Notes: generated by a model from the sequence alone, not told the origin. Counted from the stretch's first letter, positions 42,624 through 51,992 are shown. The stretch: 64,000 nt of DNA from Mangrovimicrobium sp033283265 (GCA_033283265.1 JAWMQN010000001.1:1981941-2045940); one strand, 5' to 3'. Program-made: numbers and translations.

Positions 42624-43652
42624 TCAGAGCGCCTCGGGCAGGTCGAGTTCGACCAGGGCCTTGCCCCGGGTCTTGCCGGACATCAGCTCGCAGAAAGCCT
42701 GCGGCGTGTTGGCGATGCCCCGGGTGATGTGCTCCGCCACCCTGATATCGCCAGCGGCGATCCACTGCGCCAGTTGCGCCTGGGCCGCGGGCACCTTGTC
42801 GTGGTAGGTGAACAGCAAAAAGCCCTGCATGGTGAGCTGGCGCGCCACCACCTCCCAGAGGTTGGTGATCGGGTTGGGATTCTCGGTGCGGTTGTAGTCG
42901 GAGATCATTCCGCAGCAGACGATGCGCCCCTGCACTTTCATCGCCAGCAGCATGGCGTTGAGTACCGGGCCGCCGACATTGTCGAAATAGATATCCACGC
43001 CATCCGGTGCCAGTTCCATGACGTCCGCCGCGATATCGCCGGAGGTGTTGTAGTTGACCGCGCCGTCGAAACCGAACTCGTCGACGATCAGCCGGGCCTT
43101 GTCGTCGCTGCCGACGATGCCGATGACCCGGCAGCCGCGCATGCGGGCAATCTGCCCGACCATGCTGCCGGTCGCCCCGGCGGCCGCGCTGACCACCACC
43201 GTCTGGCCGGCCTGGATATGGCCGATCTCGTGCAGGCCGACATAGGCCGTGGTGCCCGAGCCGCCGAGGGGGCCGACATAGTAGGACAGCGGCACCCCGG
43301 CCTGGGGCTGCAGCTTCTCGAAGAGGATGGAGTCCTTCGAGCAGATCGAGTAGTCCTCCCACTGGTTGAGGGCGAAGATCACGTCGCCCTCGGCGAAGTC
43401 CGGGTCGTTGGATACCACCACCCGCCCCACCGACGGCCCGCGCACCACGCCGTTCAGCGGGATGGCCTCGAAGTAGTTGTCCTTGCCCTCCAGCCAGCCG
43501 CGGATGGCCGGTTCGAGGGAGAAGTAGAGATTGCGAATGAGCAGCTCCCCCTCCCCCGGCTGGGGAATCGGGGTCTCGATCTGGCCGAAATGTTCGGGGG
43601 TCGGATTTCCCTGTACGTGACGAAGTAACGTAATCTGGCGATTCTGGTTCAT
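42624..43652 (-). CDS. NADP-dependent MDR oxidoreductase (2 of 2)
   Basis: 342 residues, same family as 3466-4479. Cofactor loop SAAAGATGSMVGQIARMRGC; FDNVGGPVLNAML. It probably reduces an alpha,beta-unsaturated ketone or quinone. AGGA precedes the ATG. It is divergent from the SDR at 43825 across operator site 9, which ties it to the catabolic regulon even though the ectoine operon lies between. Confidence 0.87.
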   Translation of the reverse strand: MNQNRQITLLRHVQGNPTPEHFGQIETPIPQPGEGELLIRNLYFSLEPAIRGWLEGKDNYFEAIPLNGVVRGPSVGRVVVSNDPDFAEGDVIFALNQWEDYSICSKDSILFEKLQPQAGVPLSYYVGPLGGSGTTAYVGLHEIGHIQAGQTVVVSAAAGATGSMVGQIARMRGCRVIGIVGSDDKARLIVDEFGFDGAVNYNTSGDIAADVMELAPDGVDIYFDNVGGPVLNAMLLAMKVQGRIVCCGMISDYNRTENPNPITNLWEVVARQLTMQGFLLFTYHDKVPAAQAQLAQWIAAGDIRVAEHITRGIANTPQAFCELMSGKTRGKALVELDLPEAL

Positions 43653-43718
43653 GGGGGAATCCTGTTGTTATTGATCGGGCAACGCGTGCAGCCGACTAGC
43701 TCGCCGAGCCACCCGGGC

Positions 43719-43782
43719 ACGCTATAGGACAAACACATAAAAGTCAATCGTGATTGCTTTTTATATGCGCTTCGGCTAGTCT
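43719..43782. promoter_or_regulatory. Shared divergent operator-promoters, site 9
   Basis: Core CAATCGTGATTG (43745-43756), a perfect palindrome flanked by ATAAAAGT and CTTTTTAT. Rightward: TTGCTT (43754-43759), 17 bp, TAGTCT (43777-43782). Leftward: TTGACT (43747-43742), 17 bp, TAGCGT (43724-43719). As at site 3, each arm supplies a -35 box. Confidence 0.7.
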
Positions 43783-43824
43783 CGGCCCCTCGTATCCCAC
43801 AGGACAGATAACAAGGGTATCCCG

Positions 43825-44583
43825 ATGAACAAACTCCAGGACAGGGTCGCAATAGTCACCGGTGGCGCCGACGGTATCGGCGCCGCCGCCTGCCGGGCGC
43901 TGGCCGGCGAAGGCGCGCACGTCGTCGTGACCGACATCGACATGGCGCGGGCGCAGGGCCTCGCGCAGAGCCTCGGCGGCAATGCCTCGGCGGTGGTCCT
44001 CGACGTGCGCGAGGAGAGCGCCTGGCGCAGCACCCTGGATGAAGTGATGGCGAAGTACGGCCGGCTGGACATCCTGGTCAACAACGCCGGTGGCGCCGGC
44101 GCGGGCAATATCGAGGAGATCAGCTTCGACGACTTCCGCCAGTCGATCCGCCTCAATCTCGAGAGCGTGTTCATCGGCTCCAAGCTGGCCATCGAACTGA
44201 TGAAGGACCGGGGCGGCAACATCATCAACGTCTCCTCCATCCACGGCATCCGCGCGGCGGCCCACGCGGCGTCCTATACCGCCGGCAAGAGTGGCGTGCG
44301 CTACCTGACCAAGTCCATCGCCCTGCACTGCGCCCAGCACGGCTACGGCATCCGCTGCAACTCCATCCACCCCGGCTACATCCTCACCACCCAGATGCAG
44401 GCCTGGGTCGACCGCCAGGATGACCCGCAAGCCATGATGGCGGGCCTCGTGGCCCAGCACCCCATCGGCTTCCTCGGCGCGCCCGAGGACATCGGCGCCG
44501 GCATCCTCTTCCTCGCCAGCGACGACTCGCGCTTCATGACCGGCACGGAACTGGTAATGGACGGGGGTTTCACCCTGGTGTGA
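43825..44583 (+). CDS. SDR-family oxidoreductase (6 of 7)
   Basis: 252 residues. Cofactor loop TGGADGIGAA, NNAGGAG, catalytic NVSSIHGI and YTAGK, C-terminal GTELVMDGGFTLV. All catalytic residues are present. It is similar in pattern to the SDR at 10566-11345 (shared KSxAxHCAxxxxxIRCNSIHPG). It is the rightmost member of the catabolic regulon, before the glycan locus. (The count of seven SDRs includes the two MDR-neighbouring and operon members; six carry a full YxxxK or FxxxK position listed individually here.). Confidence 0.86.
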   Translation: MNKLQDRVAIVTGGADGIGAAACRALAGEGAHVVVTDIDMARAQGLAQSLGGNASAVVLDVREESAWRSTLDEVMAKYGRLDILVNNAGGAGAGNIEEISFDDFRQSIRLNLESVFIGSKLAIELMKDRGGNIINVSSIHGIRAAAHAASYTAGKSGVRYLTKSIALHCAQHGYGIRCNSIHPGYILTTQMQAWVDRQDDPQAMMAGLVAQHPIGFLGAPEDIGAGILFLASDDSRFMTGTELVMDGGFTLV

Positions 44584-44611
44584 CCCCGACGCGGCGGAGA
44601 TCCTGCCGCAA

Positions 44612-44636
44612 GCCGGGGCGCCAATGCCGCCCCGGC
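44612..44636 (+). terminator. GC-rich hairpin after the SDR gene
   Basis: Stem GCCGGGGCG / CGCCCCGGC (9 bp, 7-nt loop) 28 bp after the stop. It marks the end of the catabolic region. The rest of the 44584-44829 gap shows only a possible promoter zone for the glycan locus. Confidence 0.5.
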
Positions 44637-44829
44637 ATGTCCCTCCGTTTACGCTAAGGTTCGAATCCGCTATCGTACATTCCAATAACCCTAGGAGTGT
44701 GAGTCCGGTTCATATCGCGAGCCCGGTGTAGCCCGGAAGCCCGGCGGCCAGCAGCTGTCCAGCCTTCCGGCCCGACCCCGTCGCGGCAGTTTTGATGCGG
44801 GACTTTGCGATACTGAAAGCATACCGAGA

Positions 44830-46272
44830 TTGAACCATTCCCTCGCCAAGCAAACCCTGCAAGCCAGCTCCGCCGGCGAGTGGAATTTGAACAACAAGCG
44901 CGTCCTGGTCGACGGCTACAACCTCGGGCTCGCCAGGGGCACCGGCATCGCCACCTACGCGCGCAACCTCGTGGCCACCCTCCGGGCCCAGGGCTGTGAA
45001 GTCAGCTGTCTCTACGACCGCGCGGCGAAGCGCGGCAGCAAGCACGAGTTGCTCAACGAGATTCGCTTCTTCGACCAGGAACCGCCCTTCGTCACCCACG
45101 TGGACAAGACCTTTCACGTGCTCTGGCAGGCCGTGCGCTCGCTGAAACTGGCCCTAAATCCGCTGCGCCCCCTGCGGCCGATCGAAATCAGGATCAAGCG
45201 CCACGTCGTCACCGAGGAGTTCGCCGCTACCCTGCCACAGGCGCAGCACTTCTACAGCTACGACAACCTGTACCACCTGGCCTACGTCTATTTTTACCTG
45301 ACCGGGCGCTTCCTGCGCATCCACGTGCCCGATATCGACATCGCCCACTGGACCTTCGCGGTACCCATCGAGGCGGTTGGCGCCCGCAACATCTACACCA
45401 TCCACGACATCATCCCGATCCGCCTGCCCTACACCACCCGCGACAACAAGGCGCTGTACCACCGGCTGCTGGGCAAGATCGCCGAGCGCGCCGACACCAT
45501 CAGCACCGTCTCCATGTTCTCGCTGAGGGACATCGCCAAAACCTATGCGCAGGCCGCACCCAAGCTGGTCAACACCTACCAGGCGGTGCAACTGCCGGAG
45601 AACCTCACCGGCATACCGGAAAGCCAGGTTGCCGAACTGTTGAAAAGCGCTTTCGACCTGGAATACAAGAATTACTACCTGATGGTCGGGGCCTTCGAGC
45701 CGAAGAAGAACCACGGCCGGCTGATCGACGCCTTCCTGGCGAGCGGCATCCGCGCGCCGCTGGTGATTGTCGGTCCCGATGGCTGGCGGATGGAGGGCCT
45801 CATGGGCTCCTACGACGAAGCCCTGCACCAGCGCGTCCACCTCAAAGCGCGCAAGTTTAAGGTCGAGGACAGGGTCATGCGCATCGGCTATGTGCGCTTC
45901 GCCATGCTGATCAACCTGATCCGCGGCGCCAAAGTGCTGTGTTTCCCTTCCCTCTACGAGGGCTTCGGTTTACCCGTGCTCGAGGCGATGTCGCTGGGCA
46001 CGCCGGTGCTGTGCAGCAATACCAGCAGCCTGCCCGAGGTCGGCGGGGACGCGGCGATCTACGTCGACCCATACGACGTACAGGACATCAGCGAGAAACT
46101 GCGCTGGTGCGAAGACAACACCGGGGAATTGAATGCGCATTCTGAGCGTGGGCGACTCCAGGCAGCACAGTTTTCCGCAGAACGCTACGCCCGTGCTTTG
46201 GAGCAACTCTATGCTAGGAACAGTCAAGCGCCACTGGCGGAACCTGCAACGGCAACTGGGCTTACTGACTGA
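44830..46272 (+). CDS. Glycosyltransferase, GT4-like
   Basis: 480 residues. The first Rossmann domain holds VDGYNLGLARGTGIATYARNL; the second has MVGAFEPKKNHGRLIDAF, and the nucleotide-sugar E-x7-E region FPSLYEGFGLPVLEAMSLGTPVLCSN. It would transfer a sugar onto a glycan or lipid carrier on the cytoplasmic side. No ATG occurs in the N-terminal region; the start is TTG 44830 or TTG 44887, which is uncertain. It overlaps the following methyltransferase gene. Confidence 0.85.
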   Translation: MNHSLAKQTLQASSAGEWNLNNKRVLVDGYNLGLARGTGIATYARNLVATLRAQGCEVSCLYDRAAKRGSKHELLNEIRFFDQEPPFVTHVDKTFHVLWQAVRSLKLALNPLRPLRPIEIRIKRHVVTEEFAATLPQAQHFYSYDNLYHLAYVYFYLTGRFLRIHVPDIDIAHWTFAVPIEAVGARNIYTIHDIIPIRLPYTTRDNKALYHRLLGKIAERADTISTVSMFSLRDIAKTYAQAAPKLVNTYQAVQLPENLTGIPESQVAELLKSAFDLEYKNYYLMVGAFEPKKNHGRLIDAFLASGIRAPLVIVGPDGWRMEGLMGSYDEALHQRVHLKARKFKVEDRVMRIGYVRFAMLINLIRGAKVLCFPSLYEGFGLPVLEAMSLGTPVLCSNTSSLPEVGGDAAIYVDPYDVQDISEKLRWCEDNTGELNAHSERGRLQAAQFSAERYARALEQLYARNSQAPLAEPATATGLTD

Positions 46273-47074
46273 CATCGCCCACTACATCAACCTGGTCAAG
46301 AACGGGCAGAGCGTCGCCACCGGGGAAAACGAGGTACTGACCCGGATCTACACCGGCCAGCTGATGTATGTCGACCGCCGGGATCTCAGCGTCGCCCCCC
46401 ACCTGATGATGAGCGGGCTGTGGGAGTTCGAGATCGTCGAGCTGTTTCGCCGCTACGTGAAGCAGGATTCGGTGGTGCTGGACGTCGGCGCCAACTTCGG
46501 CTTTTTCGGCATCGTCGCCGGCGTGCACAATCCCTTCGGCGAGCTGCATTTCTTCGATGCCAACCCGGTCTTTGCCCCCTTCATCCGCAAGAGCCTGTTC
46601 GTCAACGGCCTCAACGAGCGCGCCCGCGTCACCTCCGCCGCCATCTCCCACCGCAGCGGCGAACAGGTCATGCTCAACGGCGAGAACGACCTCTGGGGGA
46701 GCTCGTCACTGCGGCCCATCGTGGCTTCGGAATTCGTCTCGCCCTCCGAGCCGATTGCGGTCTCGACCCTCAGCATCGATGACTACTGCGAGGAAAAAGG
46801 CATTGGCCGCGTCGACCTCGTCAAGCTGGATATCGAGGGACACGAGGAAGCGGCGCTGAAGGGCATGCGGCGGCTGATCGAGGCCAACCCGCAGCTGGTC
46901 ATCTTCATGGAGTACACCTTCGGCGCCTACACCGGGCAGTTCTTCGGCCTGCTGCAGCAGCGCTTTCGCATCAGCGCCATCGTCGACGGCGAAGTGCGCC
47001 CGGTGAAAGACGAAATGCACCTCAGGGCCATGGGCAAGGGCTGGATCATGCTCATCCTCGAGCCCCTGCAGTAG
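46211..47074 (+). CDS. FkbM-family methyltransferase
   Basis: 287 residues. SAM-binding motif VVLDVGANFGFFGIVA; the FkbM signature DLVKLDIEGHEEAALKGM near residue 205. It probably O-methylates a sugar of the surface glycan. ATG 46211 has GGAG 7 bp upstream; the gene then overlaps the glycosyltransferase by 62 bp in another frame, an unusually long overlap for this window. Confidence 0.85.
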   Translation: MLGTVKRHWRNLQRQLGLLTDIAHYINLVKNGQSVATGENEVLTRIYTGQLMYVDRRDLSVAPHLMMSGLWEFEIVELFRRYVKQDSVVLDVGANFGFFGIVAGVHNPFGELHFFDANPVFAPFIRKSLFVNGLNERARVTSAAISHRSGEQVMLNGENDLWGSSSLRPIVASEFVSPSEPIAVSTLSIDDYCEEKGIGRVDLVKLDIEGHEEAALKGMRRLIEANPQLVIFMEYTFGAYTGQFFGLLQQRFRISAIVDGEVRPVKDEMHLRAMGKGWIMLILEPLQ

Positions 47075-47107
47075 GGCGGCCCGCTACCCGCTCCTGCCTG
47101 CGGCCCT

Positions 47108-47809
47108 TTAGGATACGGGGGCTTCCGCCGTGCCCTGGTAGGCCGCCACCACCTCCTCCGTGGGCCCGTCCATGCGGCAGCGCCCCTTGTCGATCCACAG
47201 CGTCCGGCTGCAGATCCTGCCGATGAGCTGCAGGTTGTGCGACACCATGACGATGGTGTGGGTGGACCTGAACTTGTTTTCCATAACCGCCATGGATTTC
47301 TTCACGAAGTCCTTGTCGCCCACGGCGAAGACCTCGTCGATCAACAGCAGGTCCGGCTCCAGCAGGGCGGATACCGAGAAGCCGAGGCGCGCGCGCATGC
47401 CGGAGGAATAGGTCGCGAGCGGCGCCTCGAAGGCGGCGCCGAGGTCGGAGAATTCCCTGATTTGCGCGATCCGCGACTCGACCTGCCGCCGGGTGAAGCC
47501 GAGCAGGATGCCGCTGAGGATGGCGTTCTCGCGGCCGGAGAGCTGGGGCACGAAACCGACGCCGATGGAAAGCATCGAGGTCGTGGCGCTCCTGTTCGTC
47601 ACCTTGCCGGCAGACGGCCGGTATATCCCCGCGAGCAGGCGCAGCAGCGTGGTCTTGCCCGAGCCGTTGGCGCCGATGACGGCGATGGACTCCCCGGCGC
47701 AAATCGAGAAACTGATCTGCTGCAGGATCTCGGGCCGGGCCGGGCCGAAGAGACCTCGGCGCCGCGGCGCCCGGTAGGAAGCATTTTCGAGTTCGACGAG
47801 CGCTTGCAT
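47108..47809 (-). CDS. Polysaccharide ABC exporter, ATP-binding protein (Wzt/TagH-like)
   Basis: 233 residues. Walker A GANGSGKTT (46-54), signature region YSSGMRARLGFS, Walker B LLLIDEVFAVGD and the switch His in VSHNLQ. It powers export of an undecaprenyl-linked glycan together with the permease whose stop overlaps its start. It lacks the ~150-residue C-terminal carbohydrate-binding domain of O9a-type Wzt, so it is the short KpsT/TagH form. Confidence 0.9.
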   Translation of the reverse strand: MQALVELENASYRAPRRRGLFGPARPEILQQISFSICAGESIAVIGANGSGKTTLLRLLAGIYRPSAGKVTNRSATTSMLSIGVGFVPQLSGRENAILSGILLGFTRRQVESRIAQIREFSDLGAAFEAPLATYSSGMRARLGFSVSALLEPDLLLIDEVFAVGDKDFVKKSMAVMENKFRSTHTIVMVSHNLQLIGRICSRTLWIDKGRCRMDGPTEEVVAAYQGTAEAPVS

Positions 47810-48597
47810 CACCCTTCCTCGACGATATTGGGGAAGACCGGGTCCAGCTGCCTGAACAGCAGGTTCCCGGCGAGGGAGCAGGCCACGCCGATCACCAGCG
47901 CCTGGCCGAGATTGCCCCAGTGCGGCCAGGCGGCGTAAAGCAGGATCGCCCGCCACGCTTCGATGATCGGCGCCATGGGGTTGAGGTAGAACAGCCAGAG
48001 GAACTGCTCCGGCACGTCGGTGGGCTGGAAGAGCACGCCGGAGAGGAAAAAACTCAGTTGCAGCAGGGCCAGGACGATCAGCCGCAGGTCGGGCAGCAGC
48101 GGCACCAGGCCCGCCATCATCACCGCCACGCCGTAGATCAGCACAGCCTGCACCATCATCACCAGCGGCAGGGCCAGGTAGTGCACACCCGGGGCGAAGC
48201 CGTAGCTCCAGACAAAGACCAGGAGCACCGCGATGACCACGAGGATCTTGACGAAATCCACCAGCAGTACCGAGACCGGCAGGACCAGCTTGGGAAAATA
48301 GACCTGCCGGATCAGCATGCCGCTGCTGAGGACGGAGCCCATGGCGTGGGAGACCGAATTGGAAAACCACTGCCAGCAGACCAGCCCCACCAGCAGGAAG
48401 GGTATGAAGTCCGGCACGCTGTGCTGGATGATCAGCCCGAACAGGATGTAGTAGGTGGCGAGCATCAACAGCGGATCGATAATCCACCAGAGGAAATTGA
48501 GGTAGTAGCGGGAGGATTCCACGCGCAGGTTGGTGTAGGTGAGGTAGAGAACCAGGTCGCGACTGCGCTCGAAGATATCGGGTGAGCCTGATTTCAA
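47809..48597 (-). CDS. Polysaccharide ABC exporter, permease (Wzm-like)
   Basis: 262-residue ABC-2 permease with about six hydrophobic helices (YLNFLWWIIDPLLMLATYYILF, FIPFLLVGLVCWQWF, and others) and the C-terminal FYLNPMAPIIEAWR motif typical of Wzm/KpsM. The start is TTG 48597: AGGAG lies 9 bp upstream and no ATG fits. Inner-membrane channel for glycan export. Confidence 0.9.
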   Translation of the reverse strand: MKSGSPDIFERSRDLVLYLTYTNLRVESSRYYLNFLWWIIDPLLMLATYYILFGLIIQHSVPDFIPFLLVGLVCWQWFSNSVSHAMGSVLSSGMLIRQVYFPKLVLPVSVLLVDFVKILVVIAVLLVFVWSYGFAPGVHYLALPLVMMVQAVLIYGVAVMMAGLVPLLPDLRLIVLALLQLSFFLSGVLFQPTDVPEQFLWLFYLNPMAPIIEAWRAILLYAAWPHWGNLGQALVIGVACSLAGNLLFRQLDPVFPNIVEEG

Positions 48598-48683
48598 ACG
48601 GGGGTCTCCTGTGCTGGCAGCGGTGGCGCAAAAACGGGATCGCAGTGGAACGACATAATTTTTTCCGGTGGCCGGAACACTGG

Positions 48684-49688
48684 CTAGGCCTCGCCCGCGG
48701 CCCAGAGCAGAGCGGCGGCGAGGCGTACCGAGACAGCGCCCGGGCCGAAGCGCGATCGCACCCGCTGCCCGGCAAGTTCCCCTGCCCGCCGCCAGGCGGC
48801 CCGGTTCGCCAGCAGGCGCCCGGCGGCATCGGCCATGCGTCGACTATCCCCCGGCGGCACCCGGTTTTCCCGCGGGATGCCAAGCATACGCATTGCCGCG
48901 AGGTCGGTACAGACGACCGGCACGCCGGACAGCGCGGCTTCCATCGCCGGCAGGCCGAAGCCCTCGGCCCGGGTCGAACCCTGCAGCAGGAGGTCGCAGC
49001 TGCGCAGGTCGGCGCTGAGCTCGGCGGGGCTGGCCGCGTATACAAACTGGCTGTCCGCCAGGATTGAACACTCCAGCTCCGACCGGGGCAGCAGCGAGTA
49101 GCGCACGACCTCGCAGGCCACGCCCCGCCGCCGCAGTTCGACAACCGCATCGAGGCAGGTGCGAACCCCTTTCCAGAGGACTTCGAAATTGCCGGGAATG
49201 GCTATCCGCGGCACGGGTCGCGGCGGTTTGTCCGCTGCCGGGTGGAACAGCCCGTCGGCCGGCGGCGGAACAAAACGCCACGCCTTGCCGAACTGCCGGG
49301 CAAGCCGCCTGCCGAGATCGGGGTTCACCGTCAGCAGCCGGTGCGGCCGCGCGTAGACCGCTTCAATCTGCGCTTTTGCCGCTGCCAGGTGCTCGAAATC
49401 GCCCTCGTAGCCCTGGCAGAAATGCACGACCTGCCCGGCCCCCAGCTGCTCGGCGTAATCCAGGGTGGTGTAGTAGGTGCCCATGGCGAGGTCGAAACCC
49501 GTGCCGGCGGGCTCCAGTTCACGATCGAGGTAGCGCCCGGCGAAATACTCCCTCGCCCATCCGGGCATGGGGCCGATGCCGTGCACCTCCACCTGGTGGC
49601 CGAGCGCCTGCGCCATGGCGGCGAGCTGGAACACCACCTTCACCCCACCGCCGAGCTCGGGTCGATCGAGGACGAAACAGAGCTTCAT
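48684..49688 (-). CDS. Glycosyltransferase, GT4-like
   Basis: 334 residues. N-terminal MKLCFVLDRPELGGGVKVVFQLAAMAQALGHQV is a GT-B opening; C-terminal STRAEGFGLPAMEAALSGVPVVCTD holds the E-x7-E donor motif. It starts directly after the stop of the methyltransferase gene 49689-50810. It contributes one sugar transfer to the surface glycan. Confidence 0.86.
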   Translation of the reverse strand: MKLCFVLDRPELGGGVKVVFQLAAMAQALGHQVEVHGIGPMPGWAREYFAGRYLDRELEPAGTGFDLAMGTYYTTLDYAEQLGAGQVVHFCQGYEGDFEHLAAAKAQIEAVYARPHRLLTVNPDLGRRLARQFGKAWRFVPPPADGLFHPAADKPPRPVPRIAIPGNFEVLWKGVRTCLDAVVELRRRGVACEVVRYSLLPRSELECSILADSQFVYAASPAELSADLRSCDLLLQGSTRAEGFGLPAMEAALSGVPVVCTDLAAMRMLGIPRENRVPPGDSRRMADAAGRLLANRAAWRRAGELAGQRVRSRFGPGAVSVRLAAALLWAAGEA

Positions 49689-50810
49689 TCAAAGGCCGCC
49701 GTCGCGCACTTCCGGCGGCCGCTGGATGACGACATAGAAACCCGGCGTCGCCAGGCTCTCCTCGTCCAGCTCCAGCGCCGTGGCCAGCGAGGCAAATCTC
49801 TCCGGCAGTTGCGACACCGGCTGGGGATGGATGGCGTAATGCGCGAAGCCGCAATCGCTGAACAGGTCCTCGAGGGTCCGGCGGGTAAAGAAGCGCAGGT
49901 GGGTGACGCAGAGCAGCCCCTGGGGCACGTAATCCCAGCGCCCCGCCAGCAGGTCCTGCACCAGGCTGTAGTGGCCGACGTTGGGCGTGGACAGGAGGAT
50001 CTGCCCCCCGGGCCGCAGGCAGCGCCACATCAGCTGGAGAAATTCCGCCGGGTCGCCCTGGTGCTCCAGCACGTCGGCGGCGATCACCAGGTCGAAGCTG
50101 CCCTCGATGTGCAGGGACTGCAGCTCCCCCTGCAACACCGCGTCCAGGCGCTCCCGGGCGCAGGCGGCGATCTCCGGGTTCGGCTCGACCCCGGTCACCC
50201 GGCAGCCGCGCTCGCGCCGCAGCATCTCGCCGGTGCGGCCGCTGGCGCAGCCGATCTCGAGCACGTCGCGCACACCGGCGGCGATGAAGGGCAGCAGGTC
50301 GCGGCGCTCGGAGCCGTAGTAATCGCTGAATTTGAAGTGCACACCGCCGACAGCCGGCGCCGCGCTGTCGCTGTCAGCGCCCGGGCTGCGCAGGAAAGCG
50401 GCGCCGCCCATGAGTGTCACGGGGTGCCCTGCACCGGGCTCCGGGGCGACTTCGGCCAGGCGCTGCAGGAGCTGCCGCTCCAGCAGGCCGTAGGCACTGG
50501 GGGTCTGGATCGGCTCGCAGCCCGAGAGGTCGAACTGCTGGATGGGCACGGACACGCAGGTATCGCCGGGCTGGCCCAGGCGCGCACGCATGCTGGCGAG
50601 ACTGTGGCCGGAGAGGAATATCCCCGGCTCGGTGATGGACAGGACATAATCGGCGGGGCCGACAGCGGCCGCAGCGGCGTCCGCGTCGGCGACCTCGACC
50701 TCGGCAAAGACCCGGCGGGCCTCGCGCAGGGTGGAGACGAAGGCATAGCGCACCTCGGTGGAGGAGCTCTCCACCGTATGCGCCTGCTTGACTATGTACA
50801 ATCGCCCCAT
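49689..50810 (-). CDS. SAM-dependent methyltransferase with unknown N-terminal domain
   Basis: 373 residues. The C-terminal ~230 form a class I methyltransferase: VLEIGCASGRTGEML, GVEPNPEIA, LVIAADVLEHQGDPAEFL, LRPGGQILLSTPN. The N-terminal ~140 (RLYIVKQAHTVESSSTEVRY, FLSGHSLASMRARLG) have no family I recognise. Presumably it modifies a sugar or lipid-linked intermediate of the locus. Confidence 0.8.
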   Translation of the reverse strand: MGRLYIVKQAHTVESSSTEVRYAFVSTLREARRVFAEVEVADADAAAAAVGPADYVLSITEPGIFLSGHSLASMRARLGQPGDTCVSVPIQQFDLSGCEPIQTPSAYGLLERQLLQRLAEVAPEPGAGHPVTLMGGAAFLRSPGADSDSAAPAVGGVHFKFSDYYGSERRDLLPFIAAGVRDVLEIGCASGRTGEMLRRERGCRVTGVEPNPEIAACARERLDAVLQGELQSLHIEGSFDLVIAADVLEHQGDPAEFLQLMWRCLRPGGQILLSTPNVGHYSLVQDLLAGRWDYVPQGLLCVTHLRFFTRRTLEDLFSDCGFAHYAIHPQPVSQLPERFASLATALELDEESLATPGFYVVIQRPPEVRDGGL

Positions 50811-51110
50811 GGTCGTGTCTGGTCTTATGTTTTGCGTTGCTTCGCGCCGCCCGGGCTGACTACCATCGCGCCCTGGCCGCCCGGTTGCACGCTTTTCTCA
50901 GGCTGTATACGTCTACGCGAATACTGCTTCTTCCACTGCGCAGGTGCGCGAGCAGCGCCGTGTATTATGACTTACCGGCGGCAATGCCGGATAGCCGCCA
51001 GGGCCTGTTCCAGCCGGATGCAGCGAAGTTACCCAGCCCCACCCTGCCCGATTGCTGCCTGGCGCCGCAGCCGGCGACCCGCGTGGCGCAAGGGACTGAC
51101 TCCCCGCTAA
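50811..51110. other. 300-bp non-coding gap
   Basis: This gap lies between two leftward genes. It is less GC-rich than its neighbours and probably carries the leftward promoter for 50810. A GC-rich inverted pair (GCCGGCGGCAATGCCGG) is the only structure noted. No gene is supported. Confidence 0.45.
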
Positions 51111-51992
51111 CTAGGCATGCACCGGCCCCCGCGGCTGCCGGGCGACATGGGACCAGGCCCAGTGGTCCAGCCGCCGGGCGATATCCCGGAGCGCCGGGTA
51201 GCGCTGGCACAGAGCGCTGACAAAGCTGCTCAGGTAGTCGTCGGCGAGGATGTAAACCGGGTCGTGGTAGTGACAGAACCAGGGGATGTCCAGGTGATCG
51301 AGGGGGCGCAGCTCCGCCGGGAAGTTGTAGTCCTCGCCGAGCAGTGACAGCGGTGTCCGCTCCCTCACCAGCAGGGCAGCCAGGGCCAACTGGTCGAGGT
51401 TGGGCCGCCGGCGCGGCAGCTCGGTGAAGCCGTCGATCTCCCGGGCCAGCGCGATCCACTGTTCGGCGAGCCCGGATTCACCGGCCAGCGCGATCACCCC
51501 CGCGTTGCAGTACAGGGGCATCGGCTGGTCGAGCACCGTGGAGCGGTAGGTCATCTGCGGCGGGCCCAGCTGCAGGCGCCGGTACAACATCTCCCACTCT
51601 GCATCCGCATGGTGATTCCAGTCCTCGAGCTTGGCTTGCACAGCGCCCTGCCCGGCCTCCGGGAAACCGTAAAAGGGCTTGAGGCAGAGGATGTCGCTGT
51701 CGAGGAAGACCCGCTGGCCGCAGTCCGATACTAGCGCCAGGCAGGCCAGCTTGTGGCCGATGAGATAGTCATCCGCCAGGGGGTTGCCGACGGGCTCGCA
51801 GCGAACGCCGATGCTGGCGAGAAAGGCGAGCACCTCCGCGGCGGGCGCTTGCATGCCCTCCCCCTCCGGCACACAGGCGACCAGCTCGTGATCGCAGCGC
51901 AGGTTGTGGTGCAGGGAGGCGGCGAGAAAGGCCGCCTTCTGCGCCAGCGCGCCGCCCTGGCAGACAAAGCGGAAACTGTAGTCGCGCGCCAT
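51111..51992 (-). CDS. GT8-like glycosyltransferase paralogue 1
   Basis: 293 residues. FRFVCQGGALAQKAAFLAASL opening, DxD-type motif RVFLDSDILCLKPF near residue 95, and YCNAGVIALAGE later suggest a GT-A, GT8-like (glycogenin/LgtC-type) fold. A paralogue of the same build is encoded immediately upstream (51993-52853): both share FVCQGGxLxxKAxxLAASLxH and LDSDILCL. Donor and acceptor unknown; the family call is tentative. Confidence 0.7.
   Translation of the reverse strand: MARDYSFRFVCQGGALAQKAAFLAASLHHNLRCDHELVACVPEGEGMQAPAAEVLAFLASIGVRCEPVGNPLADDYLIGHKLACLALVSDCGQRVFLDSDILCLKPFYGFPEAGQGAVQAKLEDWNHHADAEWEMLYRRLQLGPPQMTYRSTVLDQPMPLYCNAGVIALAGESGLAEQWIALAREIDGFTELPRRRPNLDQLALAALLVRERTPLSLLGEDYNFPAELRPLDHLDIPWFCHYHDPVYILADDYLSSFVSALCQRYPALRDIARRLDHWAWSHVARQPRGPVHA

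Noticed and set aside
50837..51220. A 127-codon plus-strand frame in the 50.8-51.1 kb gap.
   Set aside because: Arg/Ala/Pro-rich composition, no ribosome site, and it runs into the GT8-like gene on the other strand.
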